From Thioalkalivibrio sp. (GTDB lineage Bacteria; Pseudomonadota; Gammaproteobacteria; Ectothiorhodospirales; Ectothiorhodospiraceae), in NCBI GenBank assembly GCA_003550945.1, contig PULL01000099.1:1-16131 (forward strand): a stretch of 16,131 nucleotides of DNA, read 5' to 3'. Under the pieces are notes generated by a model that was not told the DNA's origin, did not search any database, and saw nothing but the letters and a program-made list of their open reading frames with translations. This document shows, in pieces, positions 1-6,234 of this stretch (positions are counted from its first letter, which is position 1; every line of letters begins with the position of its first letter). A program made the position numbers and the translations under genes.

Positions 1-1148
1 CAGATGTCCACCGAGCGTTGCGAGTTCAACGCCCCGAGGCTGAGCCCCTGGAGGTAGAGGCGTGGCCGCTGGTCGCTGGGCAGTTCGGTCCAGTGCTGAT
101 AAACCGCCTGGAACAGCTCCCGCGCGGTCTCCGCCCCGTATTCCGGCTGGGCCAGCAGCGACAGCCAGCTGGGCAGGTAGGAATACTGCACGGCCACGCT
201 GGCGATATCGCCGCGATGCAGGTATTCGACGCTGTTGATCGCGCCCGGGTCCACCCAGCCCGTGCCCGTCGGCGTGATGATGACCAGTACCGATCGCTCG
301 AATGCGCCGGTGCGCTTCATCTCCGCCAAGGCCAGCGACACGCGTTCCTCGATGCTTTCGGCCGAGTTCAGACCCACGTACACGCGAACCGGCTGCAGCG
401 CCGGCTGCGCAAAAAAGTCCTCAAGATCCTGCTGACTGGGGCCGAGGGCAACGAACCGGCGGCCCTGGCGGCCGAGTTCGTCCCAGTCCACCAGCGACGC
501 GTCGCTGCCGATCATCCCCTCGTTTTCGGGCGGCGCCATTTCCGGCTCGATCAACGCATCCAGCTGCTGGAAAGAGACCTCGAAAGTCTGGAATACCGCG
601 CGGGTCACCAGGCCATCGATCAGTGCCCAGAAAAGAAGGAGCGCCACCAGTACGCCGAGAACGTTCGCGACCCGTCGCGGGACGACATGCCCCGATTTTC
701 GGGCGACCCAGCGCTCGATGATCCGGAACAGCCGCGCCAGCGCGAGGAGCAGCGCGAACAGCAAGAGGGCCGCCGCGCCCAGCCCGAACAGGTGGATGCC
801 CTCCAATGGCTCCATGCCCATCAGCACCCGCACCGAGTCCTGCCAGGTCGAGGCATGCAGCAGGAAAGCCACCACGAATCCCAGGCTCAGCGCGGCGAGA
901 GGCCACTTCAGAATACGCTGCACCCGTTCGCGTGGAACCGGGAGTTCCAGGTACCCCCAAAGCCAACGCAGGAACACCCCGACCCCGTACCCGGCGGCCA
1001 GTGCGACACCCGAGAGCACGGCCTGAAGCAGGAAGGGCCGTGGAATCAGGCTGGGCGTCAGCGATACCGCGAAGAACAGCGCACCGAACACCAGCCCGGT
1101 GGCCGAGAGGGAACGCCACTGACGCTTGATGATCTCCGCGACGCGCAT
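1..1148 (-). CDS. Membrane-anchored alpha/beta-hydrolase family protein (partial, 3' end beyond left edge)
   Basis: Read on the minus strand from an ATG at 1148, this frame is open to the window edge (382 codons plus two bases). The N-terminal ~190 residues hold several hydrophobic helices, starting with ATGLVFGALFFAVSLTPSLI. This resembles the N-terminal membrane domain found with the Abhydrolase_9 catalytic domain. The soluble part that follows has the family-like stretches ITPTGTGWVDP and VAVQYSYLPSWLS, then a nucleophile elbow GLSLG with the candidate serine at residue 370. The rest of the catalytic domain lies outside the window. The protein is probably an inner-membrane serine hydrolase; its substrate is unknown. 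It lies 65 bp downstream of the cupin gene on the same strand and may be co-transcribed. No Shine-Dalgarno sequence precedes the ATG, but a CACAAT box ends 7 nt upstream. Overlapping frames in this interval are Arg/Gly/Pro-rich shadows. The family call is confident, the function is not. Confidence 0.88.
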   Translation of the reverse strand, partial: MRVAEIIKRQWRSLSATGLVFGALFFAVSLTPSLIPRPFLLQAVLSGVALAAGYGVGVFLRWLWGYLELPVPRERVQRILKWPLAALSLGFVVAFLLHASTWQDSVRVLMGMEPLEGIHLFGLGAAALLLFALLLALARLFRIIERWVARKSGHVVPRRVANVLGVLVALLLFWALIDGLVTRAVFQTFEVSFQQLDALIEPEMAPPENEGMIGSDASLVDWDELGRQGRRFVALGPSQQDLEDFFAQPALQPVRVYVGLNSAESIEERVSLALAEMKRTGAFERSVLVIITPTGTGWVDPGAINSVEYLHRGDIASVAVQYSYLPSWLSLLAQPEYGAETARELFQAVYQHWTELPSDQRPRLYLQGLSLGALNSQRSVDI

Positions 1149-1155
1149 GCGCTAG

Positions 1156-1161
1156 ATTGTG
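1156..1161 (-). promoter_or_regulatory. Possible -10 box giving a leaderless hydrolase mRNA
   Basis: On the minus strand CACAAT (4 of 6 matches to TATAAT) ends 7 nt before the hydrolase ATG at 1148. Transcription starting at the usual distance would begin at or next to the start codon. There is no good -35 box, so this is weak on its own. It gains some weight because similar arrangements precede the genes at 2213 and 2879. Confidence 0.3.
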
Positions 1162-1213
1162 CCTGCAGTCTCCGGCCGGCGCGAAACCGGGAAGTGCCGG
1201 GTACGCGACCGCA

Positions 1214-1498
1214 TCAGTCGCGGAACGTGTACTGCTTCTCGAGATCCTCGTGGATCTCCCAGGTGCAGGACATCCCGCGCGGGAACGTGATCAGGTCGCC
1301 GCGTTCGAAGGTATGCGGCGTGCCACCATCCGGCGTTACCGTGACGCTTCCCTTCAGCAGGTAGCAGACCTCGGTGCGATCGTACGTCCACTGGAACTTC
1401 GACGCCTCCTTGCGCCAGTACGGCCAGCCCGGCACGCCGAGCACGTCCAGCTTCGCGGGCGACGGGTTTCGTTCAAAAAAGATTTCCGGCTCGCTCAT
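1214..1498 (-). CDS. Small cupin-domain protein (DUF861/Cupin_3-like)
   Basis: This is a 94-aa single-domain cupin. The central part (about residues 25-85) has the usual cupin layout: a WTYDRTEVCYLLKGSVTVT strand pair, a turn with PDGG, then FERGDLITFPRG and a final CTWEIHEDLEK strand pair. It resembles the EutQ/DUF861 group of compact cupins. These often lack some classical metal-binding histidines, and here only the first-motif Glu and a few scattered His remain. I chose the ATG at 1498 because GGAGGAGAG lies immediately upstream; an in-frame ATG at 1516 has no ribosome-binding site. The gene is followed after 65 bp by the hydrolase gene and may form an operon with it. A perfect inverted repeat lies 43 to 61 nt upstream of the start. 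Substrate and role are unknown. Confidence 0.85.
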   Translation of the reverse strand: MSEPEIFFERNPSPAKLDVLGVPGWPYWRKEASKFQWTYDRTEVCYLLKGSVTVTPDGGTPHTFERGDLITFPRGMSCTWEIHEDLEKQYTFRD

Positions 1499-1822
1499 CT
1501 CTCCTCCGGGCTCCATGGTTGGATCACATGTTGCCCTGCCGGGTTGGCGACGCCAACCCTCTGTCGGCGCCAGTTGCAGGAATGGGCAGGCCAGTCAGCC
1601 GACCAAGCCGGATATCGGGAAGCCGGGATCCGGTCGCGGACAGTCCAGCGCGACAGAGGCGAGGCGATTTCCCGGAAACGGTCTAGACTTTCTGAGAAAC
1701 CGGGTCCACAAGGCGCGCCTGACGGTGCGCGAAAGAAGTCGGTGTCCCCCAACGGCTGCAGGCGCGGACGGCCACCGGCACATAACCAAGACGCAAGCCC
1801 GGCGGGTGAAGGAGGAGACACC
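1499..1822. other. Non-coding region between divergent cupin and HMA-like genes
   Basis: No convincing gene lies in this 324-bp stretch: the open frames crossing it have no ribosome-binding site and atypical composition. It must carry the promoters for the minus-strand cupin/hydrolase genes and the plus-strand HMA-like gene. It holds the 19-bp inverted repeat at 1541-1559 and a long-range 8-bp inverted pair, CTCTGTCG (1559-1566) with CGACAGAG (1651-1658). A clear AGGAGG for the HMA-like gene sits at its right end. I could not fix a convincing -35/-10 pair. Confidence 0.6.
1541..1559. promoter_or_regulatory. Perfect inverted repeat (8-bp arms, 3-nt centre), possible operator or hairpin
   Basis: GGGTTGGC-GAC-GCCAACCC is a perfect 8+8 inverted repeat. 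It lies in the upstream region of the cupin gene. In RNA it would form a stable short hairpin, but no T-run follows on either strand, so it is not a standard terminator. On the minus strand TTGGCG, inside the repeat, is followed after 17 nt by CAACAT, a weak -35/-10 pair. A repressor bound here could block the cupin promoter. A dispersed REP-type element is an alternative. Confidence 0.45.
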
Positions 1823-2056
1823 ATGAGCAACGGCATGGTGGACGTGACCGTCCACATCGACGAGACCCTCGACTCATTGCTGCGCGGGCAGATTGCGGAC
1901 AAGCTGCGCATGATCCGAGGCATCGCCAGCGCTTCGATTCGGGACAAGACACCCCACCTGATGGTCGTGGAGTTCGACCCCGAACAGCTCTGTACCCGCG
2001 ACATTCTCGACGCGGTCACGCGCAACGGCGTGCGCGCGGAGCTGATCGGCCTCTGA
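1823..2056 (+). CDS. HMA-fold (heavy-metal-associated-like) protein lacking CxxC
   Basis: This is a 77-aa single-domain protein with the beta-alpha-beta-beta-alpha-beta pattern of the HMA/ferredoxin-like fold. It has a first strand MVDVTVHI, a helix around residues 14-30, strands at about 34-40 and 46-52 (PHLMVVEFDP), a second helix 55-68 and a last strand VRAELIGL. True copper chaperones and P-type ATPase domains carry MxCxxC after the first strand. Here that loop reads DETLDSLL with no cysteine, and the only Cys is at residue ~56 in helix 2. Classical soft-metal binding is therefore unlikely. The ATG at 1823 is preceded by a strong AAGGAGGAG. The frame stays open far upstream, but that extension is shadow sequence. 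The function is unknown; similar small HMA-like proteins occur in sulfur-oxidising proteobacteria. Confidence 0.85.
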   Translation: MSNGMVDVTVHIDETLDSLLRGQIADKLRMIRGIASASIRDKTPHLMVVEFDPEQLCTRDILDAVTRNGVRAELIGL

Positions 2057-2061
2057 CCAAC

Positions 2062-2084
2062 GCGGGGCCGGACCAACACAAGCT
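2062..2084. repeat. Copy A of a dispersed 23-bp repeat
   Basis: This stretch, GCGGGGCCGGACCAACACAAGCT over 23 bp, matches 5847-5869 at 20 of 23 positions. Both copies sit a few bases after the stop codon of a gene (HMA-like here, AsmA-like there). A shorter word, GACCAAC, recurs at 2055, 2071 and 2094. The similarity is visible directly; its origin is unknown. Confidence 0.55.
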
Positions 2085-2168
2085 GACGCTCTCGACCAAC
2101 GCGAACAGCTTGGCCCGAACCCGACGGAACCCGAAGGACCTCTGAAGATTACGCTCGAGGCCCTTCAG

Positions 2169-2200
2169 GCATCCATCGACGGATGCGGGTGACGACCCGC
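2169..2200. terminator. Two abutting perfect hairpins upstream of the DUF4126 gene
   Basis: GCATCC-ATCGAC-GGATGC (2169-2186) is a 6-bp stem. It is directly followed by GCGGGT-GACG-ACCCGC (2185-2200), another 6-bp stem that shares two bases with the first. There is no T-run after them. They could terminate or protect the transcript of the HMA-like gene, or affect the adjacent promoter of the DUF4126 gene at 2201-2206. Confidence 0.4.
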
Positions 2201-2206
2201 TAGAAT
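2201..2206 (+). promoter_or_regulatory. -10 box (TAGAAT) suggesting leaderless DUF4126 mRNA
   Basis: TAGAAT matches TATAAT at 5 of 6 positions and ends 6 nt before the ATG at 2213. No Shine-Dalgarno sequence is present between them. Transcription would begin at or next to the start codon. No recognisable -35 box is present. Confidence 0.4.
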
Positions 2207-2212
2207 GCCCCG

Positions 2213-2812
2213 ATGGACGGAATGGCCGAACTGGGGACCTTTTCCGCGCTGATGGCCGGCATCAGCCTGAGCGCGGCGGCGGGGCTGCGCGTGTTTCTCC
2301 CGGTGCTGGCGTTGGGACTCGCCTCGCGCCTCGGCCTGCTGGAACTGGGCGAGCAGTTCGCGTGGCTGGCCTCCGACCCGGTCCTGATGGTGGTGGGCAT
2401 CGCGGCCCTGCTGGAGGCCGGCGCGTATTACATCCCCGTCGTCGATAACCTGCTGGACACGCTGACCACACCGGCGGCTGTTGGTGGCGGCACCGTGATC
2501 GTCGCTTCCCTGCTGCCGGAGATGAACGCCCTGCTGCAGTGGGGTACGGCGGCTCTGCTGGGGGGCGGTGCAGCTGGCATCGTGCAGGGTACGACCGTGC
2601 TGGCTCGCGGTGTGTCCACGACCTCGACGGGCGGTCTGGCCAATCCCCTGATCGCCACCTCCGAGACCGGCGGCAGCCTGATCACGATTCTGCTTGCGCT
2701 GCTAATGCCGCTGGTCTTCGGCATTCTTGTGATCCTGGCCCTGGCCTGGCTGCTGATTCGCCTGATCCGGCTGCTACGCCGCCGGCATACGGAAGCGGCC
2801 CCGGACACCTGA
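2213..2812 (+). CDS. DUF4126 family membrane protein
   Basis: This 199-aa protein is largely hydrophobic, with about five membrane helices and a cationic tail (RLIRLLRRRH). DUF4126 hallmarks are visible: the N-terminal segment AGISLSAAAGLRVFLPVL (about residues 15-32), the block AGAYYIPVVDNLLD around residues 67-80, and the small-residue-rich helices that follow. The family is widespread in bacteria and has no established biochemical role. It is presumed to be an inner-membrane transporter or structural protein. ATG 2213 follows a TAGAAT box with no ribosome-binding site; ATG 2222 is an alternative start three codons later. The gene lies 156 bp after the HMA-like gene and 66 bp before the AsmA-like gene, with hairpins on both sides, so it may be transcribed alone. 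Confidence 0.88.
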   Translation: MDGMAELGTFSALMAGISLSAAAGLRVFLPVLALGLASRLGLLELGEQFAWLASDPVLMVVGIAALLEAGAYYIPVVDNLLDTLTTPAAVGGGTVIVASLLPEMNALLQWGTAALLGGGAAGIVQGTTVLARGVSTTSTGGLANPLIATSETGGSLITILLALLMPLVFGILVILALAWLLIRLIRLLRRRHTEAAPDT

Positions 2813-2821
2813 GCCGAAGCG

Positions 2822-2842
2822 CGGGCCAGTCTCATTGGCCCG
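2822..2842. terminator. Hairpin between DUF4126 and AsmA-like genes
   Basis: CGGGCCA-GTCTCAT-TGGCCCG forms a perfect 7-bp GC-rich stem with a 7-nt loop, 10 nt after the DUF4126 stop codon. A GC-rich tract rather than a T-run follows, so it is at best a weak intrinsic terminator. Confidence 0.4.
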
Positions 2843-2865
2843 GCCCCGGCCGCCCAGCGGTTCTG

Positions 2866-2871
2866 TACCAT
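2866..2871 (+). promoter_or_regulatory. Possible -10 box (TACCAT) for the AsmA-like gene
   Basis: TACCAT (4 of 6 matches to TATAAT) ends 7 nt before the in-frame GTG at 2879. The geometry is close to that seen before the DUF4126 gene. If used, translation could start at GTG 2879 on a leaderless mRNA instead of at ATG 2912. No -35 box is evident. Confidence 0.3.
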
Positions 2872-2911
2872 ATCCCGAGTGACGCGCCTGCATGGAGACC
2901 CGGTTGCCGCC

Positions 2912-5836
2912 ATGCCGAACCACCCACCCCTCTACCGCCGCCGTTCGGTCCTGTGGCTGCTGGCTGGACTGGCGTCGCTGGTGCTGGCCTGGTTCGCGGG
3001 CAGCCATTGGCTGCTGAACAGCGCGTGGCTCCCAGAGCGTCTGTCCCAACTGGAGGGGATCGAGATCAGCTGGGAGAACGGTCGCAGCACGTACCCCGGT
3101 CGCTGGGAGGTCGAGAATTTTCATCTGGCCAGGGAAGACCGAGAACTCGCGCTCTCCGTCGGCGCAGAGCGCGCGACGCTGACGCTCTCGCTGCATGCGC
3201 TGCTCCGTGGCGAGTTGCGGATCCGCTCACTGGATGCCCGCGGAATCCGGCGTCTGACCCTGAACGATCTTGTCCTGGAGGGTGCAGGTGCGCTGCGACT
3301 GACGGACAGCGTGTTCACGGCCCGGCAACTGGAGATCTCCAACCTCGAGCTGCATCTGGAAAGCGGCCGGCTTCGGCGCGATACCGATGGCGTGACCCTG
3401 GTGCGCGACATCGGTCTTGCAGCCCAGGCTTCGCTGGTTCGCATCGCCCCCACGGAGATCGACGCCGAGGCGCTGGAGGCGTTGTCTGGCAGCTTGCAGA
3501 TGGATGCCCACGCCGACGCCTGGGATGTTTTCACGCCCTACCTCGAACCCCTGCCCTGGCTCACGGTGTCCGGCCATGGCCGGCTGCAGGGGGATCTGAC
3601 GATGGCTCGCGGTGTACTCCTGCCGGGCAGCGAGCTGCGCCTGGACTCACCCGAACTGCGCGTGGAAGTCGATGAGTCCCGGCTGCGCGAGGATCTCCGG
3701 CAGGAACGTGATCCCGCCACGCACCGGGCGACCGGAACCACACACCGCGCACAAGGCGACGGCGCGGTGCTCGTTGCGGTCACGCGCGAACATCCGGAGT
3801 GGCTGACGTTCATCACGCGGCTGCGCGATGTATCCCTGGCCGACACCGAACCCTATGCGCACCGGGCTGAACTGACGCTCAGCACGGAGATGGAGAACCG
3901 GCGTCTGGACCAGCTGGAAGCACCCGCTCGAACCTCGCTGACACTTCGGGGCGAAGTGGTCCGCCTGGACATGATCGATCCGTATCTGACGCATCTGTTC
4001 GATGGCCGGGGCATCCAGCTGCGCGGAGCGGGGAAACTCAAGGCAGAGCTGGAGGCTCTGGGCCGGCGCCCCAACCAGGCCCGGCTGGAGATCAGCGCGC
4101 CGCAAATGCGGGTCATGGCCCTCGGTTACGACGCGCGCGGCGGAGGCACGCTGCACGCCGGGCTGGAAAACGACGTGGTCTCGCTGGACGTGCTGCTGGA
4201 CGGCGCCACCCTGCATCACCAGGCGCGCCAGCTGCTTGCGGACGCTGACCTGCGGCTGACCGCGATGGGCCCGCTGGATCCGAAACCTGCGATCGCCGGA
4301 GCCCGCGGAGAGATCGCCTGGCAATCGGCCCATTTGCCCGACATCGCCGTGCTGCAACCCTACCTGGAGCCCTTCCTCGCCGATCCGGCGCCGCTGAGGC
4401 TGCTGGGTGGCAGCGCTCGCAGCGAGGGGCAACTGTCGGTGGTCGACCAGCGCGTGCGCGGATCCATCTCTTTATCCGGCCAGAAGCTGCGCACCGAGCT
4501 GCGCGGGCACTCCGTCGAAAACGCCGTTCAGTTGTCGCTGGAGCTCAACGAGGCCACGCTGGATGGCACGTGGCTGGACCTGTCTGGCAGCCGGCTGCGC
4601 TGGCAGGCCCGGGGCGACGCACCGGAAGCCCAGCGCCTGGAAAGCGACCTGTTGCTGCGCCAAACGGTTCTGCAACGCCGCGAAGGCACGCGCACCGGCC
4701 AATTCGCGCTGGAGGGCCGCATCCAGCAGCTCGGGTTTCTGAACACCTTCCTGCCGGATGCGCACGGGCTGGCGCTGAAGGGGAACGGGATGCTTGATCT
4801 CGAGGGTGGGTTCGAGAACGACCGCATCCTGCCGGGAACGCAGCTCCGGATCGCTGCCGAACAGCTAAGAGTGGGTTTTCTCGACCACCTGGCTTCCGGC
4901 CGCGGCGAACTGAGCGCGCGGCTGGACACCCCTGAACAGGCCCATCTCGCGCTGAAGATTCCGCTGTACAGCCTGCAGCGCCAGGACGACGACCGGCCGC
5001 AGCTGCAGGGTCGCGATCTCGTCGTCACGACCCGGACCGGGCAGTTTTCCCAGGTACTTGCGGCACCGGAAGCGCGGCATTTCACCACGCGCATCTCCCT
5101 ACCGGATACCGAGGTGCCCGATTTTGCTCGCTACAACGACTATCTGCCTGGAGATGCTGGCGTCACGCTGCTGGGTGGCAGGGCCCGGATGGCCAGCGAG
5201 TTCGAACTGACGGCTCTGGCGGCCCGGGGGGCGGTGAATCTGCAAGCGTCTGGCGTCGAGCTGGCGTTGCTGGACCAGCTCCTTCGCGGCGACCTGCACC
5301 TCGACCTGCGACTCGAGGACGGCGACCTCGCGACGCGGCGTTTCAACGCGGCACATTCGTTCCTGCGTCTGGATCGAATACAGCGACAGAACGGCGAACA
5401 ACCGGGTGATGCCGACTGGTGGGTGCAACTGGACTTCGACGACGCCCGGCTGCGCTGGACGGACCGGGTCGACCTCACAAGCCGGTTGACACTGACCATG
5501 CGCGATACGGGCCTGCTGGCGCGATTGTTTCTCGCGCGTGCGCGTGACCGCGAATGGCTGGGCCGACTGCTGGATGTACGCGACATCGAAGGTCGCGCGG
5601 AACTCGATCTGAACGACACCCGGATCCGGCTCGGCGACGTCGATCTTCGCGGAGAAAACCTCACGGTGCTCGCCGACCTCACGCTCGCGGATGGCGTATC
5701 GAACGGCGCGCTCTACGCCCGGCTCGGCGCCCTGGCGCTCGGCGTCGAACTGACTGACAGCGAGCCCGTGCTGCGGATCGTACGCCCGCGCCGCTGGTTC
5801 GACGCGTGGCGCGCGGAGCAGCCAACCATCCCCTAA
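2912..5836 (+). CDS. AsmA/TamB-like inner-membrane-anchored envelope protein
   Basis: This protein has 974 aa from ATG 2912. A cationic N-terminus (PLYRRR) precedes one membrane helix (about residues 12-34). The remainder, about 940 residues, is a monotonous series of beta-strands such as ELRIRSLDARGIRRLTL and NLELHLESGRLRR, with no cysteine-rich or catalytic motif. This architecture matches the AsmA/TamB/YdbH/YhdP group, which are anchored in the inner membrane and span the periplasm as long beta-groove proteins, acting in phospholipid transport to the outer membrane or in outer-membrane protein assembly. I cannot name the subfamily: the length is shorter than E. coli TamB or YhdP (about 1260 aa). 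GTG 2879 would add 11 residues; I chose 2912 because it is an ATG directly before the basic/TM segment, although GGAGA lies 13 nt upstream, farther than usual. No partner TamA gene is nearby. Confidence 0.75.
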   Translation: MPNHPPLYRRRSVLWLLAGLASLVLAWFAGSHWLLNSAWLPERLSQLEGIEISWENGRSTYPGRWEVENFHLAREDRELALSVGAERATLTLSLHALLRGELRIRSLDARGIRRLTLNDLVLEGAGALRLTDSVFTARQLEISNLELHLESGRLRRDTDGVTLVRDIGLAAQASLVRIAPTEIDAEALEALSGSLQMDAHADAWDVFTPYLEPLPWLTVSGHGRLQGDLTMARGVLLPGSELRLDSPELRVEVDESRLREDLRQERDPATHRATGTTHRAQGDGAVLVAVTREHPEWLTFITRLRDVSLADTEPYAHRAELTLSTEMENRRLDQLEAPARTSLTLRGEVVRLDMIDPYLTHLFDGRGIQLRGAGKLKAELEALGRRPNQARLEISAPQMRVMALGYDARGGGTLHAGLENDVVSLDVLLDGATLHHQARQLLADADLRLTAMGPLDPKPAIAGARGEIAWQSAHLPDIAVLQPYLEPFLADPAPLRLLGGSARSEGQLSVVDQRVRGSISLSGQKLRTELRGHSVENAVQLSLELNEATLDGTWLDLSGSRLRWQARGDAPEAQRLESDLLLRQTVLQRREGTRTGQFALEGRIQQLGFLNTFLPDAHGLALKGNGMLDLEGGFENDRILPGTQLRIAAEQLRVGFLDHLASGRGELSARLDTPEQAHLALKIPLYSLQRQDDDRPQLQGRDLVVTTRTGQFSQVLAAPEARHFTTRISLPDTEVPDFARYNDYLPGDAGVTLLGGRARMASEFELTALAARGAVNLQASGVELALLDQLLRGDLHLDLRLEDGDLATRRFNAAHSFLRLDRIQRQNGEQPGDADWWVQLDFDDARLRWTDRVDLTSRLTLTMRDTGLLARLFLARARDREWLGRLLDVRDIEGRAELDLNDTRIRLGDVDLRGENLTVLADLTLADGVSNGALYARLGALALGVELTDSEPVLRIVRPRRWFDAWRAEQPTIP

Positions 5837-5846
5837 ACCCAAGCCG

Positions 5847-5869
5847 GCGGGGTCGGACCAAGTCAAGCT
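5847..5869. repeat. Copy B of the dispersed repeat, left end of a possible small element
   Basis: The 23-bp sequence starting GCGGGGTCGGACCAA matches 2062-2084 at 20 of 23 positions. Its core TCGGACCA (5853-5860) recurs inverted as TGGTCCGA at 6089-6096, with partial matching beyond the core. The two would be the ends of a roughly 250-bp element. Confidence 0.5.
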
Positions 5870-5924
5870 ATTGTTTCACTGGAGATTACAGGTTTTTCTC
5901 GCCCCGATTCGACTCTTACACCGG

Positions 5925-5943
5925 CATTTTTGGGCCAAAAATG
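5925..5943. terminator. 19-bp perfect palindrome, possible bidirectional terminator
   Basis: CATTTTTGG-G-CCAAAAATG is a perfect 9+1+9 inverted repeat 88 bp after the AsmA-like stop codon. The AT-rich arms differ from usual GC-stem terminators, so a protein-binding site or an element-internal structure is equally possible. Confidence 0.35.
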
Positions 5944-6088
5944 GCCGTAAGGATGTCACCTACGCCAAGACCAGCCCCCACGCGCATGGCCGCAGCCCTT
6001 GCGCCCTGGTTTTGTGGTGAAAAGTACAGCCCAAGGCCCAGGAACGCCGCCATTCGAACTGCTTTACAGATAAGAATCGATATTTGCC

Positions 6089-6096
6089 TGGTCCGA
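6089..6096. repeat. Inverted partner of the copy B repeat core
   Basis: TGGTCCGA is the exact inverse of the core at 5853-5860. Read on the minus strand, the surrounding GGATCGGACCAGGCAA resembles the left copy GGGTCGGACCAAGTCAA (13 of 17 positions). It would be the right end of a small element, if one exists. Confidence 0.35.
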
Positions 6097-6165
6097 TCCA
6101 ACACCTCGTCACCAGTACTGAAGTTTGGTTGGCCGCAGCCGATAACGTTGCAGGGTTGCGCTGCG

Positions 6166-6171
6166 TATAAT
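6166..6171 (+). promoter_or_regulatory. Consensus -10 box (TATAAT) upstream of the HDOD gene
   Basis: A perfect TATAAT lies 63 nt upstream of the HDOD start codon, in the only moderately AT-rich part of this region. The -35 position 17 nt upstream reads TAACGT, a poor match; TTGCAG is present but only 12 nt away. The box is probably the gene's sigma-70-type promoter, perhaps with an activator. Confidence 0.5.
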
Positions 6172-6234
6172 GCGGCAGCGCGGGCACCCGCGAACCGTTT
6201 GAAAATTGAATCGCTCACCGAAAGGGGATGCCGA

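Larger units (their letters stand above)
5837..6234. other. Non-coding, comparatively AT-rich region with repeat-like elements
   Basis: This 398-bp interval separates the AsmA-like and HDOD genes. Its composition is visibly richer in A+T than the flanking genes. No convincing gene is present: a minus-strand frame ending at 5916 runs through it (last part MAAFLGLGLYFSPQNQGARA and onward), but it overlaps the HDOD gene antisense and shows no start signal or recognisable family. The interval contains a repeat copy at 5847-5869, an inverted partner at 6089-6096, a 19-bp palindrome at 5925-5943 and the HDOD promoter box at 6166-6171. It may be a relic mobile element. Confidence 0.5.

Noticed and set aside
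421..1119. Minus-strand open frame of 232 codons in the hydrolase region
   Set aside because: It is in a different frame from the hydrolase and its product is Gly/Arg/Ala-rich without recognisable features. The edge-open frame starting at 1148 contains the Abhydrolase_9 signatures.
18..1364. Long plus-strand open frame of 448 codons over the hydrolase and cupin genes
   Set aside because: Its product is rich in Arg, Gln, His and Pro with no family pattern, and it lies antisense to two recognisable genes. It is a GC-driven shadow.
1157..1822. Upstream extension of the HMA-like gene frame
   Set aside because: The extension crosses the cupin gene antisense and has no ribosome-binding site at its start; the AGGAGG before 1823 decides the real start.
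5806..6234. Upstream extension of the HDOD frame to 5806
   Set aside because: It overlaps the end of the AsmA-like gene and runs through the repeat-bearing intergenic region; AAGGGG before 6235 and the TATAAT at 6166 mark the real start.
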